Part shown: positions 24,321 through 34,710 of the stretch, one piece after another
Layout: the number at the start of each line of letters is the position of its first letter
Position numbering within the stretch: position 1 is the stretch's first letter
NCBI GenBank assembly: GCA_964630925.1
Contig: CAZVZK010000003.1
Coordinates: 80,780 to 144,779 of the forward strand
From: RGDT01 sp964630925
GTDB taxonomy: Bacteria; Planctomycetota; Planctomycetia; Gemmatales; Gemmataceae
DNA length: 64,000 nt
Reading direction: 5' to 3'
Made by a program: the position numbers and the translations under genes
Notes under the pieces: generated by a model
Told to the model about the DNA's origin: nothing
Databases searched by the model: none
The model's input: only the letters and a program-made list of their open reading frames with translations

Positions 24321-24878
24321 TCAATCGAGGAGCCCCTCCAGCTCTTGCCGCAGCCGCTTCAGAACTCGGCTCTTGGCCAGCAGCACCGAGTTGAGCGACA
24401 CCGAGAGCGCCGCGGCGACGGCCTCGGCGCTCTCGCCCTGGAGGACGTGCCGGCGGAACGCGGCCCAGGTGGACGGGGCGAAATGCGGCTCCGCCTGCCT
24501 CAGCAGCACGGCGACGACGTGCTCGTCATGCTCGCGGTCCCAGGTGGCGCTCAGGGCGCTGCCGGGCGTCTCCAGCTCGTCGAGGTCGGCATGCGCCGGG
24601 CGAGTGCGCGACCTGCGGAAGTGGTCGCGGAGGCGGTTGGCGAGGATGGCGCGCAGCCAGCCGCGGAACGCGCCGGGGCCGCGCCGCTCGAAGCCGCCCA
24701 CCTCGCGGAAGACGACGAGCAGCACGTCTTGGGCGAGGTCGTCGGCGTCGGCCGACCCCACCCCCGACCGCGCCGCCCAGGCGCGGAGCAGCGGCCGGTA
24801 GAGGGTGTCCAGGCGTTGCCAGTCGTCGCCCACCGGGTCGGCGGCGAGGCGGGCGAGGAGGCTGACCGAGGTCTGCAT
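24321..24878 (-). CDS. ECF sigma factor
   Basis: The 185-residue protein has region 2 (LDTLYRPLLRAWAARSGV, DADDLAQDVLLVVFREV, FRGWLRAILANRLRDHFR) and region 4 (TWAAFRRHVLQGESAEAV, LSVSLNSVLLAKSRVLKRL). It is the last gene of the leftward run that includes the kinase with a zinc-finger-like N-terminus, 16 bases behind that gene's stop, and is presumably co-transcribed with it. Here the kinase gene precedes the sigma gene, the reverse of the pair at 7426-11342. The ATG at 24878 begins MQTSVSLLARLAADPVGDD. The kinase probably takes the place of an anti-sigma factor in sensing; this is inference from other planctomycete pairs. Confidence 0.9.
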   Translation of the reverse strand: MQTSVSLLARLAADPVGDDWQRLDTLYRPLLRAWAARSGVGSADADDLAQDVLLVVFREVGGFERRGPGAFRGWLRAILANRLRDHFRRSRTRPAHADLDELETPGSALSATWDREHDEHVVAVLLRQAEPHFAPSTWAAFRRHVLQGESAEAVAAALSVSLNSVLLAKSRVLKRLRQELEGLLD

Positions 24879-24894
24879 CGGCGGTGCGCTCCGG

Positions 24895-27309
<2,415 letters not shown>

Positions 27310-27385
27310 CGGGGTGCCTCGTGGGCCGCTCGTATCCTGATACGAGGGTAGTGCGTCCCGAGGGCGATCCTGTCACGGAATTCGC

Positions 27386-28351
27386 TCATCCGACGGAATG
27401 GCGGCACAGGCGGAAGCCGATGTTCGGCGTCGCCGCCCCCCAGCGGCTCTCGCGGCGCACCGGCAGCGACCAGCGGAACGACACCGCCAGGGCGTCGGCG
27501 CAGTCGGCCCAGCACCCGCCGCGCAGCACACGCTCCTGGCCCCCCGCCGGCCCCTCCGGCCCGGCGTCCGGCGCCTCGGCGTAGTAGTCGCTCTGGTACC
27601 AGTCGAGGCACCACTCCCACACGCCGCCGCTCATCGCGTACAGCCCGTACCCGTTCGGCGGGAACGCGGTCACCGCCCGGATGGAGAAGTCGCCGAACCG
27701 ATCGCCGTCGGCCCGCCCCATCGGCGGGTCGTCGCCCCAGGGGTACTTCGCCCCGATGCGTCCGCCCCGCGCCGCCTTCTCCCACCGCGCCTCGGACGGC
27801 AGCGCGTAGCGAACGCCCGGCGAGGCGAGCGCCGCCGCCAGCTCGCCGGCCAGGTGCCAGCCGACGGCGACGGCGGGGCGCGGCCCCTCCGGCTCCCCCT
27901 CCCGCCGATACCCGCCCTCGGAGTACCCGTAGCGCAGACGCTCCCCGCCGTAGCGCGAGTAATCGTCCTCGGGGACCGGCACGAGCGCCTCCCAGCGCCG
28001 GTACGTCTCCAGCGTCGTCGGCACCTCCGCGATCCAGTACGCATCGAGGTACACGGGGTGTCGCGGCCTCTCGTCGGCGTCGCCGTCCAGGCTGCCCATC
28101 AGGAACGTCCCGGCGGGGACGTAGCGGAAGACGACGCCGTGCTCCGTCACCGCCAGCGAGTCGAGGACGCGCCGACGCTCCGCGGCGACCTTGTCGTTGT
28201 CGGGGTCGATACCGAAGGCGCGGTCGAGGACCGTGGCGGCACCCTCGCGGCCGCCGTCGGCCTCCAGCGAGTGGGCGATCTGGAGGAGGGTGTATGGGTC
28301 GCCCTCCGGCTCGAACTCGATGGCGATCCACTGGTATTTCGGCGGCAGCAT
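27386..28351 (-). CDS. FGE-sulfatase (SUMF1) domain protein, probably not a standard formylglycine enzyme
   Basis: The 321-residue protein has a short N-terminal helical region (about 1-65) and then the FGE fold: VFRYVPAGTFLMGSLDG, HPVYLDAYWIAEVPTT, YALPSEARWEKAARGG, YPWGDDPP, YGLYAMSGGVWEWC, ERVLRGGCWAD and IGFRLCRH. True aerobic formylglycine-generating enzymes carry two copper-binding cysteines in a RGGSxxCxxxxC-type stretch. Here the segment reads RGGCWADCADALAVSFRW, with cysteines shifted, so sulfatase activation is doubtful, and no sulfatase gene is in the window. SUMF1-fold proteins also serve as iron-dependent modifying enzymes and as binding modules. It sits nine bases behind a radical SAM gene, suggesting a shared job on the same protein substrate. 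Confidence 0.8.
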   Translation of the reverse strand: MLPPKYQWIAIEFEPEGDPYTLLQIAHSLEADGGREGAATVLDRAFGIDPDNDKVAAERRRVLDSLAVTEHGVVFRYVPAGTFLMGSLDGDADERPRHPVYLDAYWIAEVPTTLETYRRWEALVPVPEDDYSRYGGERLRYGYSEGGYRREGEPEGPRPAVAVGWHLAGELAAALASPGVRYALPSEARWEKAARGGRIGAKYPWGDDPPMGRADGDRFGDFSIRAVTAFPPNGYGLYAMSGGVWEWCLDWYQSDYYAEAPDAGPEGPAGGQERVLRGGCWADCADALAVSFRWSLPVRRESRWGAATPNIGFRLCRHSVG

Positions 28352-28360
28352 GGGGCACCC

Positions 28361-29653
28361 TCACACCAGAGGCAGGCGGAACGCCCGGCTCAATTCGACG
28401 TTCGCGCCCGGGTGGCGCGGTGAGCCGCCCTCATGCTCCAGCATCCACGGGTCCGCCGCGTGGACGCTGCCCGCCAGCGCCTGCGACCGCGCCCGGCATC
28501 CGCCGGTGAATCCGTCCTGCCGGCGTAACAGCCGCATCGCCTCGCCGTCGTCCCAGATCTCGCGGAAGGGGCGCTCGCGGACGTTGCCGGTCAGGAACGC
28601 CGTGCCGAGGAAGCTGCACGGGCTCACGTCGCCCTGCACGCTGATCGAGCAGACGTGCTGGCCGGCGCCGCACGTCGGCGCGGTGTGGACCGCCGCCGCG
28701 TCGGCGTCGCGCTGCGCCGGGCCGAACGGCTCGACGATCCGCGCGTCCCCCAGCGAGCATTCCATCCCCGCCAGCTCGTCCAGCGCCCGCGTGTACTGCG
28801 CGAACGTCGGCATCATCGTCAGGTCGCGCAGGGCGGCCCCGGCGGGGTACAGCGGGCGGAAGACGGCGGTCGCCGCCCCCACGCCCTCCGCCAGCCGCAC
28901 GCACTCGCGTGCCAGGTGCGCGTTGCCGCTCGTGAGCGTGAACGCCAGGGCGAACCGCGCGTGCCGCGCGAGGAGCGGCAGCTTGCCCAGGACGGCGTCG
29001 AAGGTGCCGGCGCCCCGGATGGCGTCGTTCGTCGCCGCGTCGGGGCCGTCGAGGCTGACGTTCAGCCACACCAGCGGACGCCGGCCCAGCTCGCGGGCCA
29101 TGACCTCCGTCAGCAGCGTGGCGTTCGTCGTGAGGCACGGGTGCAGCCCCGCCTCCAACGCCGCGTCGAGGATGTCCAGCAGGTCGTGGCGCAGCAGCGG
29201 CTCGCCGCCCGTCAGCCCCAGCCGGAACGAGCCGAGGGACGCCAGCTCGGCGAAGAGGGGCTCCATCTCGCGGACCTGCAGCGGGTGGTGGTGGCGCGGC
29301 AGCGGCGCGGCGAAGCAGTGCGTGCAGGTGAGGTTGCACGCCCCGATGATCTCCAGATGAACCGCCAGCGGCCCGGCGAGGTGCCCCGCCGGCGGGTCGA
29401 TGTCGTTCACCTGGGCGGCGAAGCGCCCGTCGAGGCCGAAGAAGCCGCGCTCGGCGAAGGACTCGTAGAAGGCCATCGCCGCCTCGGGGTCATCGAGGCG
29501 CGAGAACACGTCGTCGGGCGCCTCCAGGGCCAGGGCGGTGAGGAGGGCCGCGGCCTCGTGGTCGAACGGGAGGTAGCGGGCGGTGGCGCGTTCGAAGACC
29601 ATCGCGCCGAACCACTGCGGCGTGAGGACGTACGGCGTGGCGCGTGCGGGCAT
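28361..29653 (-). CDS. radical SAM/SPASM maturase, PqqE-like, with PqqD-like N-terminus
   Basis: The 430-residue protein has the radical SAM cluster Cys106, Cys110, Cys113 (ACNLTCTHCFA) followed by LTGGEPLLR and NVSLDGPDAATND. The C-terminal SPASM-type part has CGAGQHVC, GDVSPCSF and TGGCRARSQALAG, but the usual last DPxC reads DPWM, so one auxiliary cluster may be incomplete. The N-terminal 75 residues (VLTPQWFGAMVFERATARYL, AAALLTAL) read like a fused PqqD-type peptide-binding (RRE) domain. Such enzymes alter peptides (PQQ, mycofactocin, other RiPPs) or make heme variants. The gene starts three bases behind the 209-residue orphan gene and is followed by the FGE-like gene. No short precursor peptide is visible. 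Confidence 0.85.
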   Translation of the reverse strand: MPARATPYVLTPQWFGAMVFERATARYLPFDHEAAALLTALALEAPDDVFSRLDDPEAAMAFYESFAERGFFGLDGRFAAQVNDIDPPAGHLAGPLAVHLEIIGACNLTCTHCFAAPLPRHHHPLQVREMEPLFAELASLGSFRLGLTGGEPLLRHDLLDILDAALEAGLHPCLTTNATLLTEVMARELGRRPLVWLNVSLDGPDAATNDAIRGAGTFDAVLGKLPLLARHARFALAFTLTSGNAHLARECVRLAEGVGAATAVFRPLYPAGAALRDLTMMPTFAQYTRALDELAGMECSLGDARIVEPFGPAQRDADAAAVHTAPTCGAGQHVCSISVQGDVSPCSFLGTAFLTGNVRERPFREIWDDGEAMRLLRRQDGFTGGCRARSQALAGSVHAADPWMLEHEGGSPRHPGANVELSRAFRLPLV

Positions 29654-29656
29654 GGC

Positions 29657-30286
29657 TCACTCCGTGTCGTTGAGGAGGAAGGCGTAACGCACCCACACCG
29701 GCCCGCGGCCCGTGCCGCCGGGGACGGCGAGGGGGCCGGCCCCGGCGGAGGTGCAGGCGTGATGCCGCCAGCGGGCCGGCCCGTGGGCCGTCGGCTGCGG
29801 CATGGCCGGGCCGGGCATGAGCCTCTGCCAGCCGTCGCCTCTGCCGGGCGCGAACGACTGCCAGACCCCCGCGGAGTCGCCCGACCACCCCTCGGGCGGC
29901 TCGGTGAGGCGGTACTGCCAGGCCCCTCCGGGGAGGGTGCGAAACGCCCGGCGCTCTTCGCGTCTGGCCTTGCGCGGCACCTGGGCGGCCAGCATGAAGA
30001 GGGTGGCGGAGAGGTCGGCGTCGGGGAAGTGCAGGGCGAGGACATGGTCCCCCGCCGCGAGGTCGATGCGGCTGGAGGCCAATTCCTCGCCGTCCACCCA
30101 GACGCGCGGCTCGTAGGGGGAGAAGAGGTGGAGGAGCAGCTCGATGGGGCGATCACCGCGCCGCCAGCGGAACACGACGCCGCCGCAGCCGGCGGGCACC
30201 TCGCAGTGGCTGTACGACTCCAGCTCGAGGCGTTCGGACTTCTTCTTGAAGCGTGCGAGGGAGTTGACTTCGGGCTCTTCGGGCAT
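29657..30286 (-). CDS. 209-aa orphan protein upstream of the radical SAM gene
   Basis: The ATG at 30286 has GGAGG before it and begins MPEEPEVNSLARFKKKSERL. The protein is soluble-looking, with a beta-rich first half (ESYSHCEVPAGCGGVVFRW, then VWVDGEELASS and DHVLALHFPDADL) and a Trp/Pro/Gly/His-rich second half (GGAWQYRLTEPPEGWSGDS, ARWRHHACTSAGAG). It has three cysteines and no signal peptide or membrane segment. I do not recognise the family. Its stop lies three bases before the radical SAM start, so it is co-translated; it may be the partner or substrate of that enzyme, or a sensor. Upstream it follows the last gene of the WD array after a 39-base gap. Confidence 0.7.
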   Translation of the reverse strand: MPEEPEVNSLARFKKKSERLELESYSHCEVPAGCGGVVFRWRRGDRPIELLLHLFSPYEPRVWVDGEELASSRIDLAAGDHVLALHFPDADLSATLFMLAAQVPRKARREERRAFRTLPGGAWQYRLTEPPEGWSGDSAGVWQSFAPGRGDGWQRLMPGPAMPQPTAHGPARWRHHACTSAGAGPLAVPGGTGRGPVWVRYAFLLNDTE

Positions 30287-30325
30287 GAGAGGGCCTCCTC
30301 CCGTCATATGGTAGCGGGCCGCCGC

Positions 30326-31195
30326 TCACCAATCGACGTCCCACACGACGATCGTCTCCCCGCCGCTCGCGGCGCCCAGCATGCCGTCCGGCGAGAACGC
30401 CAGGTGCTTCAACGGGCCGATCTCCCACGCCAATTCATGCCGCAGCGACCACGACGCCGTCTCGTACACCTTGACCGTCGCCTCCTTGCTGACGCCGGCG
30501 AGGAACCGCCCGCAGGGCGTGAACGCGATCTGCTGAAAGTGCTTCCGCGTCAGGCGGGCCGACGCCACCTTCTCGCCGTCGCGGGCGGCGAGGACCGTGA
30601 GGTGCGTCCCCGAGGCGGCGGCCAGGTACCTTCCGTCCGCCGAGAACGCCAGGATGCCGTTGGCCGACACGCCCGGCACGGCCTTACCCCACACTCGCTC
30701 GCCCGTGGCGGACACCCGCAGGGCGACCTCCTTCTGGTCGTCGATGGACGCGATGTGCCCGCCGTCGGGCGAGAACGCCAGGTCGGGCAGGCAGGTGACC
30801 CCTCCCAGGTCCTCGGCCTCCCAGGTCGTCCGCGGCTCCAGGTCGGGCAGCGGCCAGAAGTGGATGTCGTAGCCCCACATGGAGGCCGCCGCGATGAGGC
30901 CTGCCTTCGCGGAGTAGCACGGCGCGCGCAGTTGGCCGCCGGGCACGTCGCGCCGCTCGCCCACGGCCTTCCCCGCCGCCAGGTCGATGCGGAGGATCTT
31001 GCCACGGATGATGCGCGCCGCCTCGTCGCCGCCGCACAGCCAGGCCGTCGGGGCCTCGGCGTCGATGACGAGGCGGCTTTCGCCGGATGCCACGTCCCAC
31101 AGCCGCACGCCCCAGCGCGAGGCGGTGAACAGGCGGCCGTCGGCGGTGAACTCCATGCGGGCGATGGGGCCGCCCGGATTCGTCAGTACGCGCAT
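30326..31195 (-). CDS. WD-propeller array, copy 7 (last)
   Basis: The 289-residue protein is made of about seven WD-like blades (FTADGRLFTASRWGVRLWDV, DLAFSPDGGHIASIDDQ, FSADGRYLAAASGTHLTVL) and ends IVVWDVDW. It has no signal peptide, enzymatic motif or membrane helix. The last 100 residues follow the array consensus (VKVYETASWSLRHELAWEIG, then FSPDGMLGAASG). Its first two thirds differ strongly from the other copies. GAGGG overlapping the previous gene's TGA precedes its ATG. It is the last copy in transcription order and leads into the 209-residue orphan and radical SAM genes. It is probably a binding module; the ligand is unknown. Confidence 0.85.
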   Translation of the reverse strand: MRVLTNPGGPIARMEFTADGRLFTASRWGVRLWDVASGESRLVIDAEAPTAWLCGGDEAARIIRGKILRIDLAAGKAVGERRDVPGGQLRAPCYSAKAGLIAAASMWGYDIHFWPLPDLEPRTTWEAEDLGGVTCLPDLAFSPDGGHIASIDDQKEVALRVSATGERVWGKAVPGVSANGILAFSADGRYLAAASGTHLTVLAARDGEKVASARLTRKHFQQIAFTPCGRFLAGVSKEATVKVYETASWSLRHELAWEIGPLKHLAFSPDGMLGAASGGETIVVWDVDW

Positions 31196-31204
31196 GGCCG
31201 GCCC

Positions 31205-32062
31205 TCACCAGTCGATGTCCCACACGAGAACCTTCTTGCCGGCGTTACTCACCGCGCCAAGCATCCCATCCGCCGAGAAGGCGATCGAGCGGAGGGACCC
31301 GAGGTCCCAGGCCAACTCATGACGCAGCGACCAAGTCGATGTCTCGTAGACCTTCACCGTCTTCTCGTTGCTCACCCCTGCGAGGAAACGCCCGTCGGGT
31401 GTGAACGCGATATCCAGGTAGAACTTCCGCTTCAGACGAACCTGGGCCACTGTCTCGCCTGACTCGGCGGCTATAAGCGTCAGGAAAACACCCGACGCGA
31501 CGGCGAGGAGCCTGCCATCGGGGGAGAACGCGAGGCGGCTGAAGAATTCGCTACCCGGCACCGCGGCCCTCCATCGGATAGCCCCACTCTCGACATCCCA
31601 GATTGCCACCTGCGGGTGCCGATCCGCCGTCGCCAGGCCCCCGCCATCGGGTGAGAAGCGAAGCGTCTTGATCCCGATGAGGCCCTTGCCTCTCAAAGGC
31701 CACGGCGTGACCCCTCGGGGGCTGGGCCAAGAGACGAGCGTGATGGCCTCAGGCGAGGGGCACGCGATCCGGCCCGCTCGCTCGGAGAAGGCCACCTGCC
31801 CGTAATCCGTCGAAACCTTGTCCGCCGTGCCGATGACCTCGTCGGGAGGGAGGCCGACCACGCGCACTTTCTGGCCGAACACCAGAGCGACACCCGGCCC
31901 CGCCAGACAAGCAGCCTTCAACTTGGGGCATTCTATCCGGTGTAGTTCGCCCTCCGGCAGCGTCCAGACGCACGCCTCCTCCCTGGCGGCCAGAAGCCAG
32001 CGTCCGTCGGCGCTGAACTCCAAGTAGTCGGCGGGGCCTCCAGGATTGCTCAGGATCCGCAT
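31205..32062 (-). CDS. WD-propeller array, copy 6
   Basis: The 285-residue WD-type propeller starts MRILSNPGGPADYLEFSADG and ends LVWDIDW. Blades include VAFSERAGRIACPSPEAI, LRFSPDGGGLATADRHPQVA and LAFSPDGRLLAVASGVFL. It shares with the other copies the opening MR(I/V)L-NP-G and the conserved C-terminal 100 residues (TVKVYETSTWSLRHELAWD). The TGA of copy 5 lies nine bases before its ATG and is part of the ribosome-binding GTGAGGG. It has no catalytic motifs. Codon use is slightly less GC-biased than in copies 5 and 7. Confidence 0.85.
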   Translation of the reverse strand: MRILSNPGGPADYLEFSADGRWLLAAREEACVWTLPEGELHRIECPKLKAACLAGPGVALVFGQKVRVVGLPPDEVIGTADKVSTDYGQVAFSERAGRIACPSPEAITLVSWPSPRGVTPWPLRGKGLIGIKTLRFSPDGGGLATADRHPQVAIWDVESGAIRWRAAVPGSEFFSRLAFSPDGRLLAVASGVFLTLIAAESGETVAQVRLKRKFYLDIAFTPDGRFLAGVSNEKTVKVYETSTWSLRHELAWDLGSLRSIAFSADGMLGAVSNAGKKVLVWDIDW

Positions 32063-32071
32063 GGCCGGCCC

Positions 32072-32935
32072 TCACCAGTCGATGTCCCATACGACGATCT
32101 TCTTCTTGTCGCCCGAGGCGGCGCCGAGCATGCCGTCGGGGGAGAAGGCCACGGACTTGAGCTGGCCGATCTCCCACGCCAGCTCGTGGCACAGCTTCCA
32201 CGACGCGGTGTCGTACACCTTGACCGTCTTCTCGTTGCTGACCCCGGCCAGGAAGCGGCTATCGGCGGTGAAGGCGATGTCCTGATAGTACTTGCGGGGC
32301 AGCGACAGGCGGGCGGCCACCTCGCCGGTTCGGGCGTTGTAGGCCCACAGGCGCGTGCCGGAGGCGGCGGCGATCCACCGGCCGTCGGGCGAGACGCGCG
32401 GGCCGGCATAGTCATCGACCCAGTGCGGCCCGTCGGCCCGCCACACGACACCGCGCGTCGTGACATCGAAGAGGGTCAAGGCGTGCGACTGGGGGACGGC
32501 GACGGCTTTCCCGTCGGGGGTGAAGGCTCCCCGCGGGTACGCGCTCATCCCCTCCCACGCCGGCAGCGGCTCGAGGCCCGGCCAGGTCCACCAGCGGAGG
32601 TCGGACCAGGTGAGGTGCCCGAGGCGGCCCGCCGCCGCGGACATGATGACGCGGCTGTTCCAGGTCCGGCCGACAGCCCCCGCCGGCCCGGCCTGCCAGG
32701 AGATGGGCCCTTCGATGGGGAACACGGCCGGCTCCAGATCGCCGCGGCCGCCCGTGGGCAGGGCGAGGCCGAAGAACGCCGCCCCGTCCGGCGTGAAGCC
32801 CGACGGCCAGCGCCCGCCGGCCACCTCGCGGGACGCCCCCGTCGCCAGGTCCCACACGCCATGCCCCCCGAGCAGCGACCGCCCGTCGGGGCTGAACGCC
32901 AGCTTGTCCCGCGCGTAGCCCTTGAGGATCCTCAT
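32072..32935 (-). CDS. WD-propeller array, copy 5
   Basis: The 287-residue WD-type propeller opens MRILKGYARDKLAFSPDGRS, without the NPxG of most copies, and ends IVVWDIDW. The N-terminal half (LLGGHGVWDLATGASREVAG, FTPDGAAFFGLALPTGG) resembles that of copy 2 (34711), so these two form a subgroup within the array. The C-terminal part is the array consensus (RFLAGVSNEKTVKVYDTASW, HELAWEIGQLKSVAFSPDG). Nine bases separate it from copy 4 upstream. It is probably a soluble propeller; no partner can be named. Confidence 0.85.
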   Translation of the reverse strand: MRILKGYARDKLAFSPDGRSLLGGHGVWDLATGASREVAGGRWPSGFTPDGAAFFGLALPTGGRGDLEPAVFPIEGPISWQAGPAGAVGRTWNSRVIMSAAAGRLGHLTWSDLRWWTWPGLEPLPAWEGMSAYPRGAFTPDGKAVAVPQSHALTLFDVTTRGVVWRADGPHWVDDYAGPRVSPDGRWIAAASGTRLWAYNARTGEVAARLSLPRKYYQDIAFTADSRFLAGVSNEKTVKVYDTASWKLCHELAWEIGQLKSVAFSPDGMLGAASGDKKKIVVWDIDW

Positions 32936-32944
32936 GGCCGGCCC

Positions 32945-33820
32945 TCACCAGTCGATGTCCCAGACGAGCACCTTCTTGCCGACGTTGCCCACCGCGCCGA
33001 GCATGCCGTCCGGCGAGAACGCGATGCACGCCAGTTTGCCTATGCTCCACGCCAGTTCATGCCGCAAGGACCACGTGGCCGTCTCATACACCTTGACCGT
33101 TTGTTCGTAACTTACGGTGGCCAGAAACCTGCTGTCGGCAGTGAACGCCATGTCCTGATAATACTTGCGATCAAGGGTGAGGTGTACAAGCAACGCGCCC
33201 GTCATGGCGTCGAAGATGTTGAGGTGTTGGTCACAAGCGGCGACGAGCCATCGGCTGTTGGGGGACCACACCAAGCGACCGTCCGATTGTGGTGTCGTGC
33301 CGCCGCATCGGCCTCTTGAGAAGACCGCATCCCAGGCAGTTGCGCCGTGGAGTGTCAACAGTGAAATGCGTGCGCGCCTGTCAATGACAGCGAGATGCCT
33401 CCCGTCCGGAGAAAACTGGATATCATCCAGGCGGCGAGCAGGGGCGGGGAGCGGTATCAGGCGAGTCCAATCCCACAGAGTGACACCGCGGTTGCGCAAG
33501 TCCACCACGGCAACGCGCTCCGCCGCCTGCGAGATAGAGAGCCGATCATAGCTCACTCCATCGAAAGTTGTTGATCGTAAAACAACTCCATTTAATATGC
33601 TATATATATTAAGACTGTTGGCATTTCTGTCAGTCAAAACCACTGCTCTACCGTTGTCGGCCATTCTGGCCGCGAGAACCCCTTCTCGCAGGACTAGATG
33701 AGGTTCGCCACTCAACATATCCCACACACACAGCCCCCTTCCGGCGGCAAGTAGCAAGTGGCTGTCGGGGCTGAACTCGACACAGCAGGCGGGGCCGAGG
33801 GGGTTGTTCAGTATCCGCAT
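32945..33820 (-). CDS. WD-propeller array, copy 4, with an AT-rich segment
   Basis: ATG 33820 starts MRILNNPLGPACCVEFSPDS; the longer frame upstream runs into copy 3 and is not used. The 291-residue propeller ends LVWDIDW. Its C-terminal third is almost the same as in copy 1 (YETATWSLRHELAWSIGKLA, GMLGAVGNVGKK), closer than to any other copy, which suggests gene conversion between them. Between about 33540 and 33665 the DNA turns AT-rich (runs such as TTTAATATGCTATATATATT), coding NSLNIYSILNGVVLRSTTF. This composition is foreign to the rest of the array and may mark a recent insertion or an internal promoter. Confidence 0.85.
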   Translation of the reverse strand: MRILNNPLGPACCVEFSPDSHLLLAAGRGLCVWDMLSGEPHLVLREGVLAARMADNGRAVVLTDRNANSLNIYSILNGVVLRSTTFDGVSYDRLSISQAAERVAVVDLRNRGVTLWDWTRLIPLPAPARRLDDIQFSPDGRHLAVIDRRARISLLTLHGATAWDAVFSRGRCGGTTPQSDGRLVWSPNSRWLVAACDQHLNIFDAMTGALLVHLTLDRKYYQDMAFTADSRFLATVSYEQTVKVYETATWSLRHELAWSIGKLACIAFSPDGMLGAVGNVGKKVLVWDIDW

Positions 33821-33830
33821 GATCGGCTCC

Positions 33831-34700
33831 TCACCAGTCCACATCCCAGACGACGACCTTCTTCCCGCCGGAGGCCGCCCCCAGCATCCCGTCGGCGCTG
33901 AAGGCCACCCGCTCCAGCTTCCCGACCTCCCACGCCATCTCGTGGCGGAGGGTGAGCGAGGTGGCGTCATAAGCCTTCACCGTCTCCTCGTGGCTGACGG
34001 CGGCGAGGAAGCGCCCGTCGGGCGTGAAGGCCAGACCCCGGTAATACTTCTTCTCGAGTTGGGCCGAGGCCAGGGTGCGGCCGTCGGCCACGTCCATCAG
34101 GGTGAGGTGGCGGCCCGACCCGAGCGCGAGCCGCCGCCCGTCGGGGGAGAAGGCGAAGTAGCTCCACCCCTCCAGCCCCGGCGGCCTCCCCTCCCAGGCC
34201 CGCTCGCCGGAGGCCACGTCGTACACCTCCACCCACTGGTCCTGGTACCGCAGCGCCAGCCATCGGCCATCCGGCGACAGGCACGTCTCCGGGTAGGAGA
34301 GCCTGGCCGCGACGCGGGCCGGCCGAAAGGGGGGACGCGCCTCCAGGCCGGGCCACGACCACAGCAGGACGGAACGCAGGACACCGCCCACCGCGGCGAT
34401 CACGCCGCCCTTCTCCGAGAAGGCCAGGCAGCGTGCCCGGAGGCTCCCGCCCAGAGGGGCCGAGCGCAGGTGGCCCCCCGTCGCGAGGTCGATGACGACG
34501 AGCGCATCGTCCATCAGGGCGAGGAGGGCGCCGCCGGCGAGGGCCGCCCCGCGGACATCGCCGTCCAGCGGCAGCGGCTTCAGCTCGCCGCCCGGCAGGG
34601 CGGCCACCCGCACCGCCGAGCGCCGCGTCATCAGCCAACGGCCGTCGCCGCCGAGCTCCAGGTCGTACGTGGGGCCGTCGGGGTTCTTCAGGACACGCAT
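33831..34700 (-). CDS. WD-propeller array, copy 3
   Basis: The 289-residue WD-type propeller starts at ATG 34700 (MRVLKNPDGPTYDLELGGDG) after GTGAGGGGG that overlaps the stop of copy 2, and ends VVVWDVDW. Blades include CLAFSEKGGVIAAVGGV, TCLSPDGRWLALRYQDQWVE and FAFSPDGRRLALGSGRHLTL. The C-terminal module is the most divergent of the usual type (VKAYDATSLTLRHEMAWEVG). It has no enzymatic motif, signal peptide or membrane segment. The Trp-rich loop YQDQWVEVYDVASGERAWEG may contribute to a specific binding face. Confidence 0.85.
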   Translation of the reverse strand: MRVLKNPDGPTYDLELGGDGRWLMTRRSAVRVAALPGGELKPLPLDGDVRGAALAGGALLALMDDALVVIDLATGGHLRSAPLGGSLRARCLAFSEKGGVIAAVGGVLRSVLLWSWPGLEARPPFRPARVAARLSYPETCLSPDGRWLALRYQDQWVEVYDVASGERAWEGRPPGLEGWSYFAFSPDGRRLALGSGRHLTLMDVADGRTLASAQLEKKYYRGLAFTPDGRFLAAVSHEETVKAYDATSLTLRHEMAWEVGKLERVAFSADGMLGAASGGKKVVVWDVDW

Positions 34701-34710
34701 GATCGCCCCC

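Noticed and set aside
27386..28351. Sulfatase-activating formylglycine enzyme as a firm call
   Set aside because: The copper/active-site cysteine pattern does not fit and no sulfatase gene is near.
27386..30286. A classic RiPP cluster with short precursor peptide
   Set aside because: I found no small ORF with a ribosome site next to the radical SAM gene; only the 209-residue orphan remains as a possible substrate.
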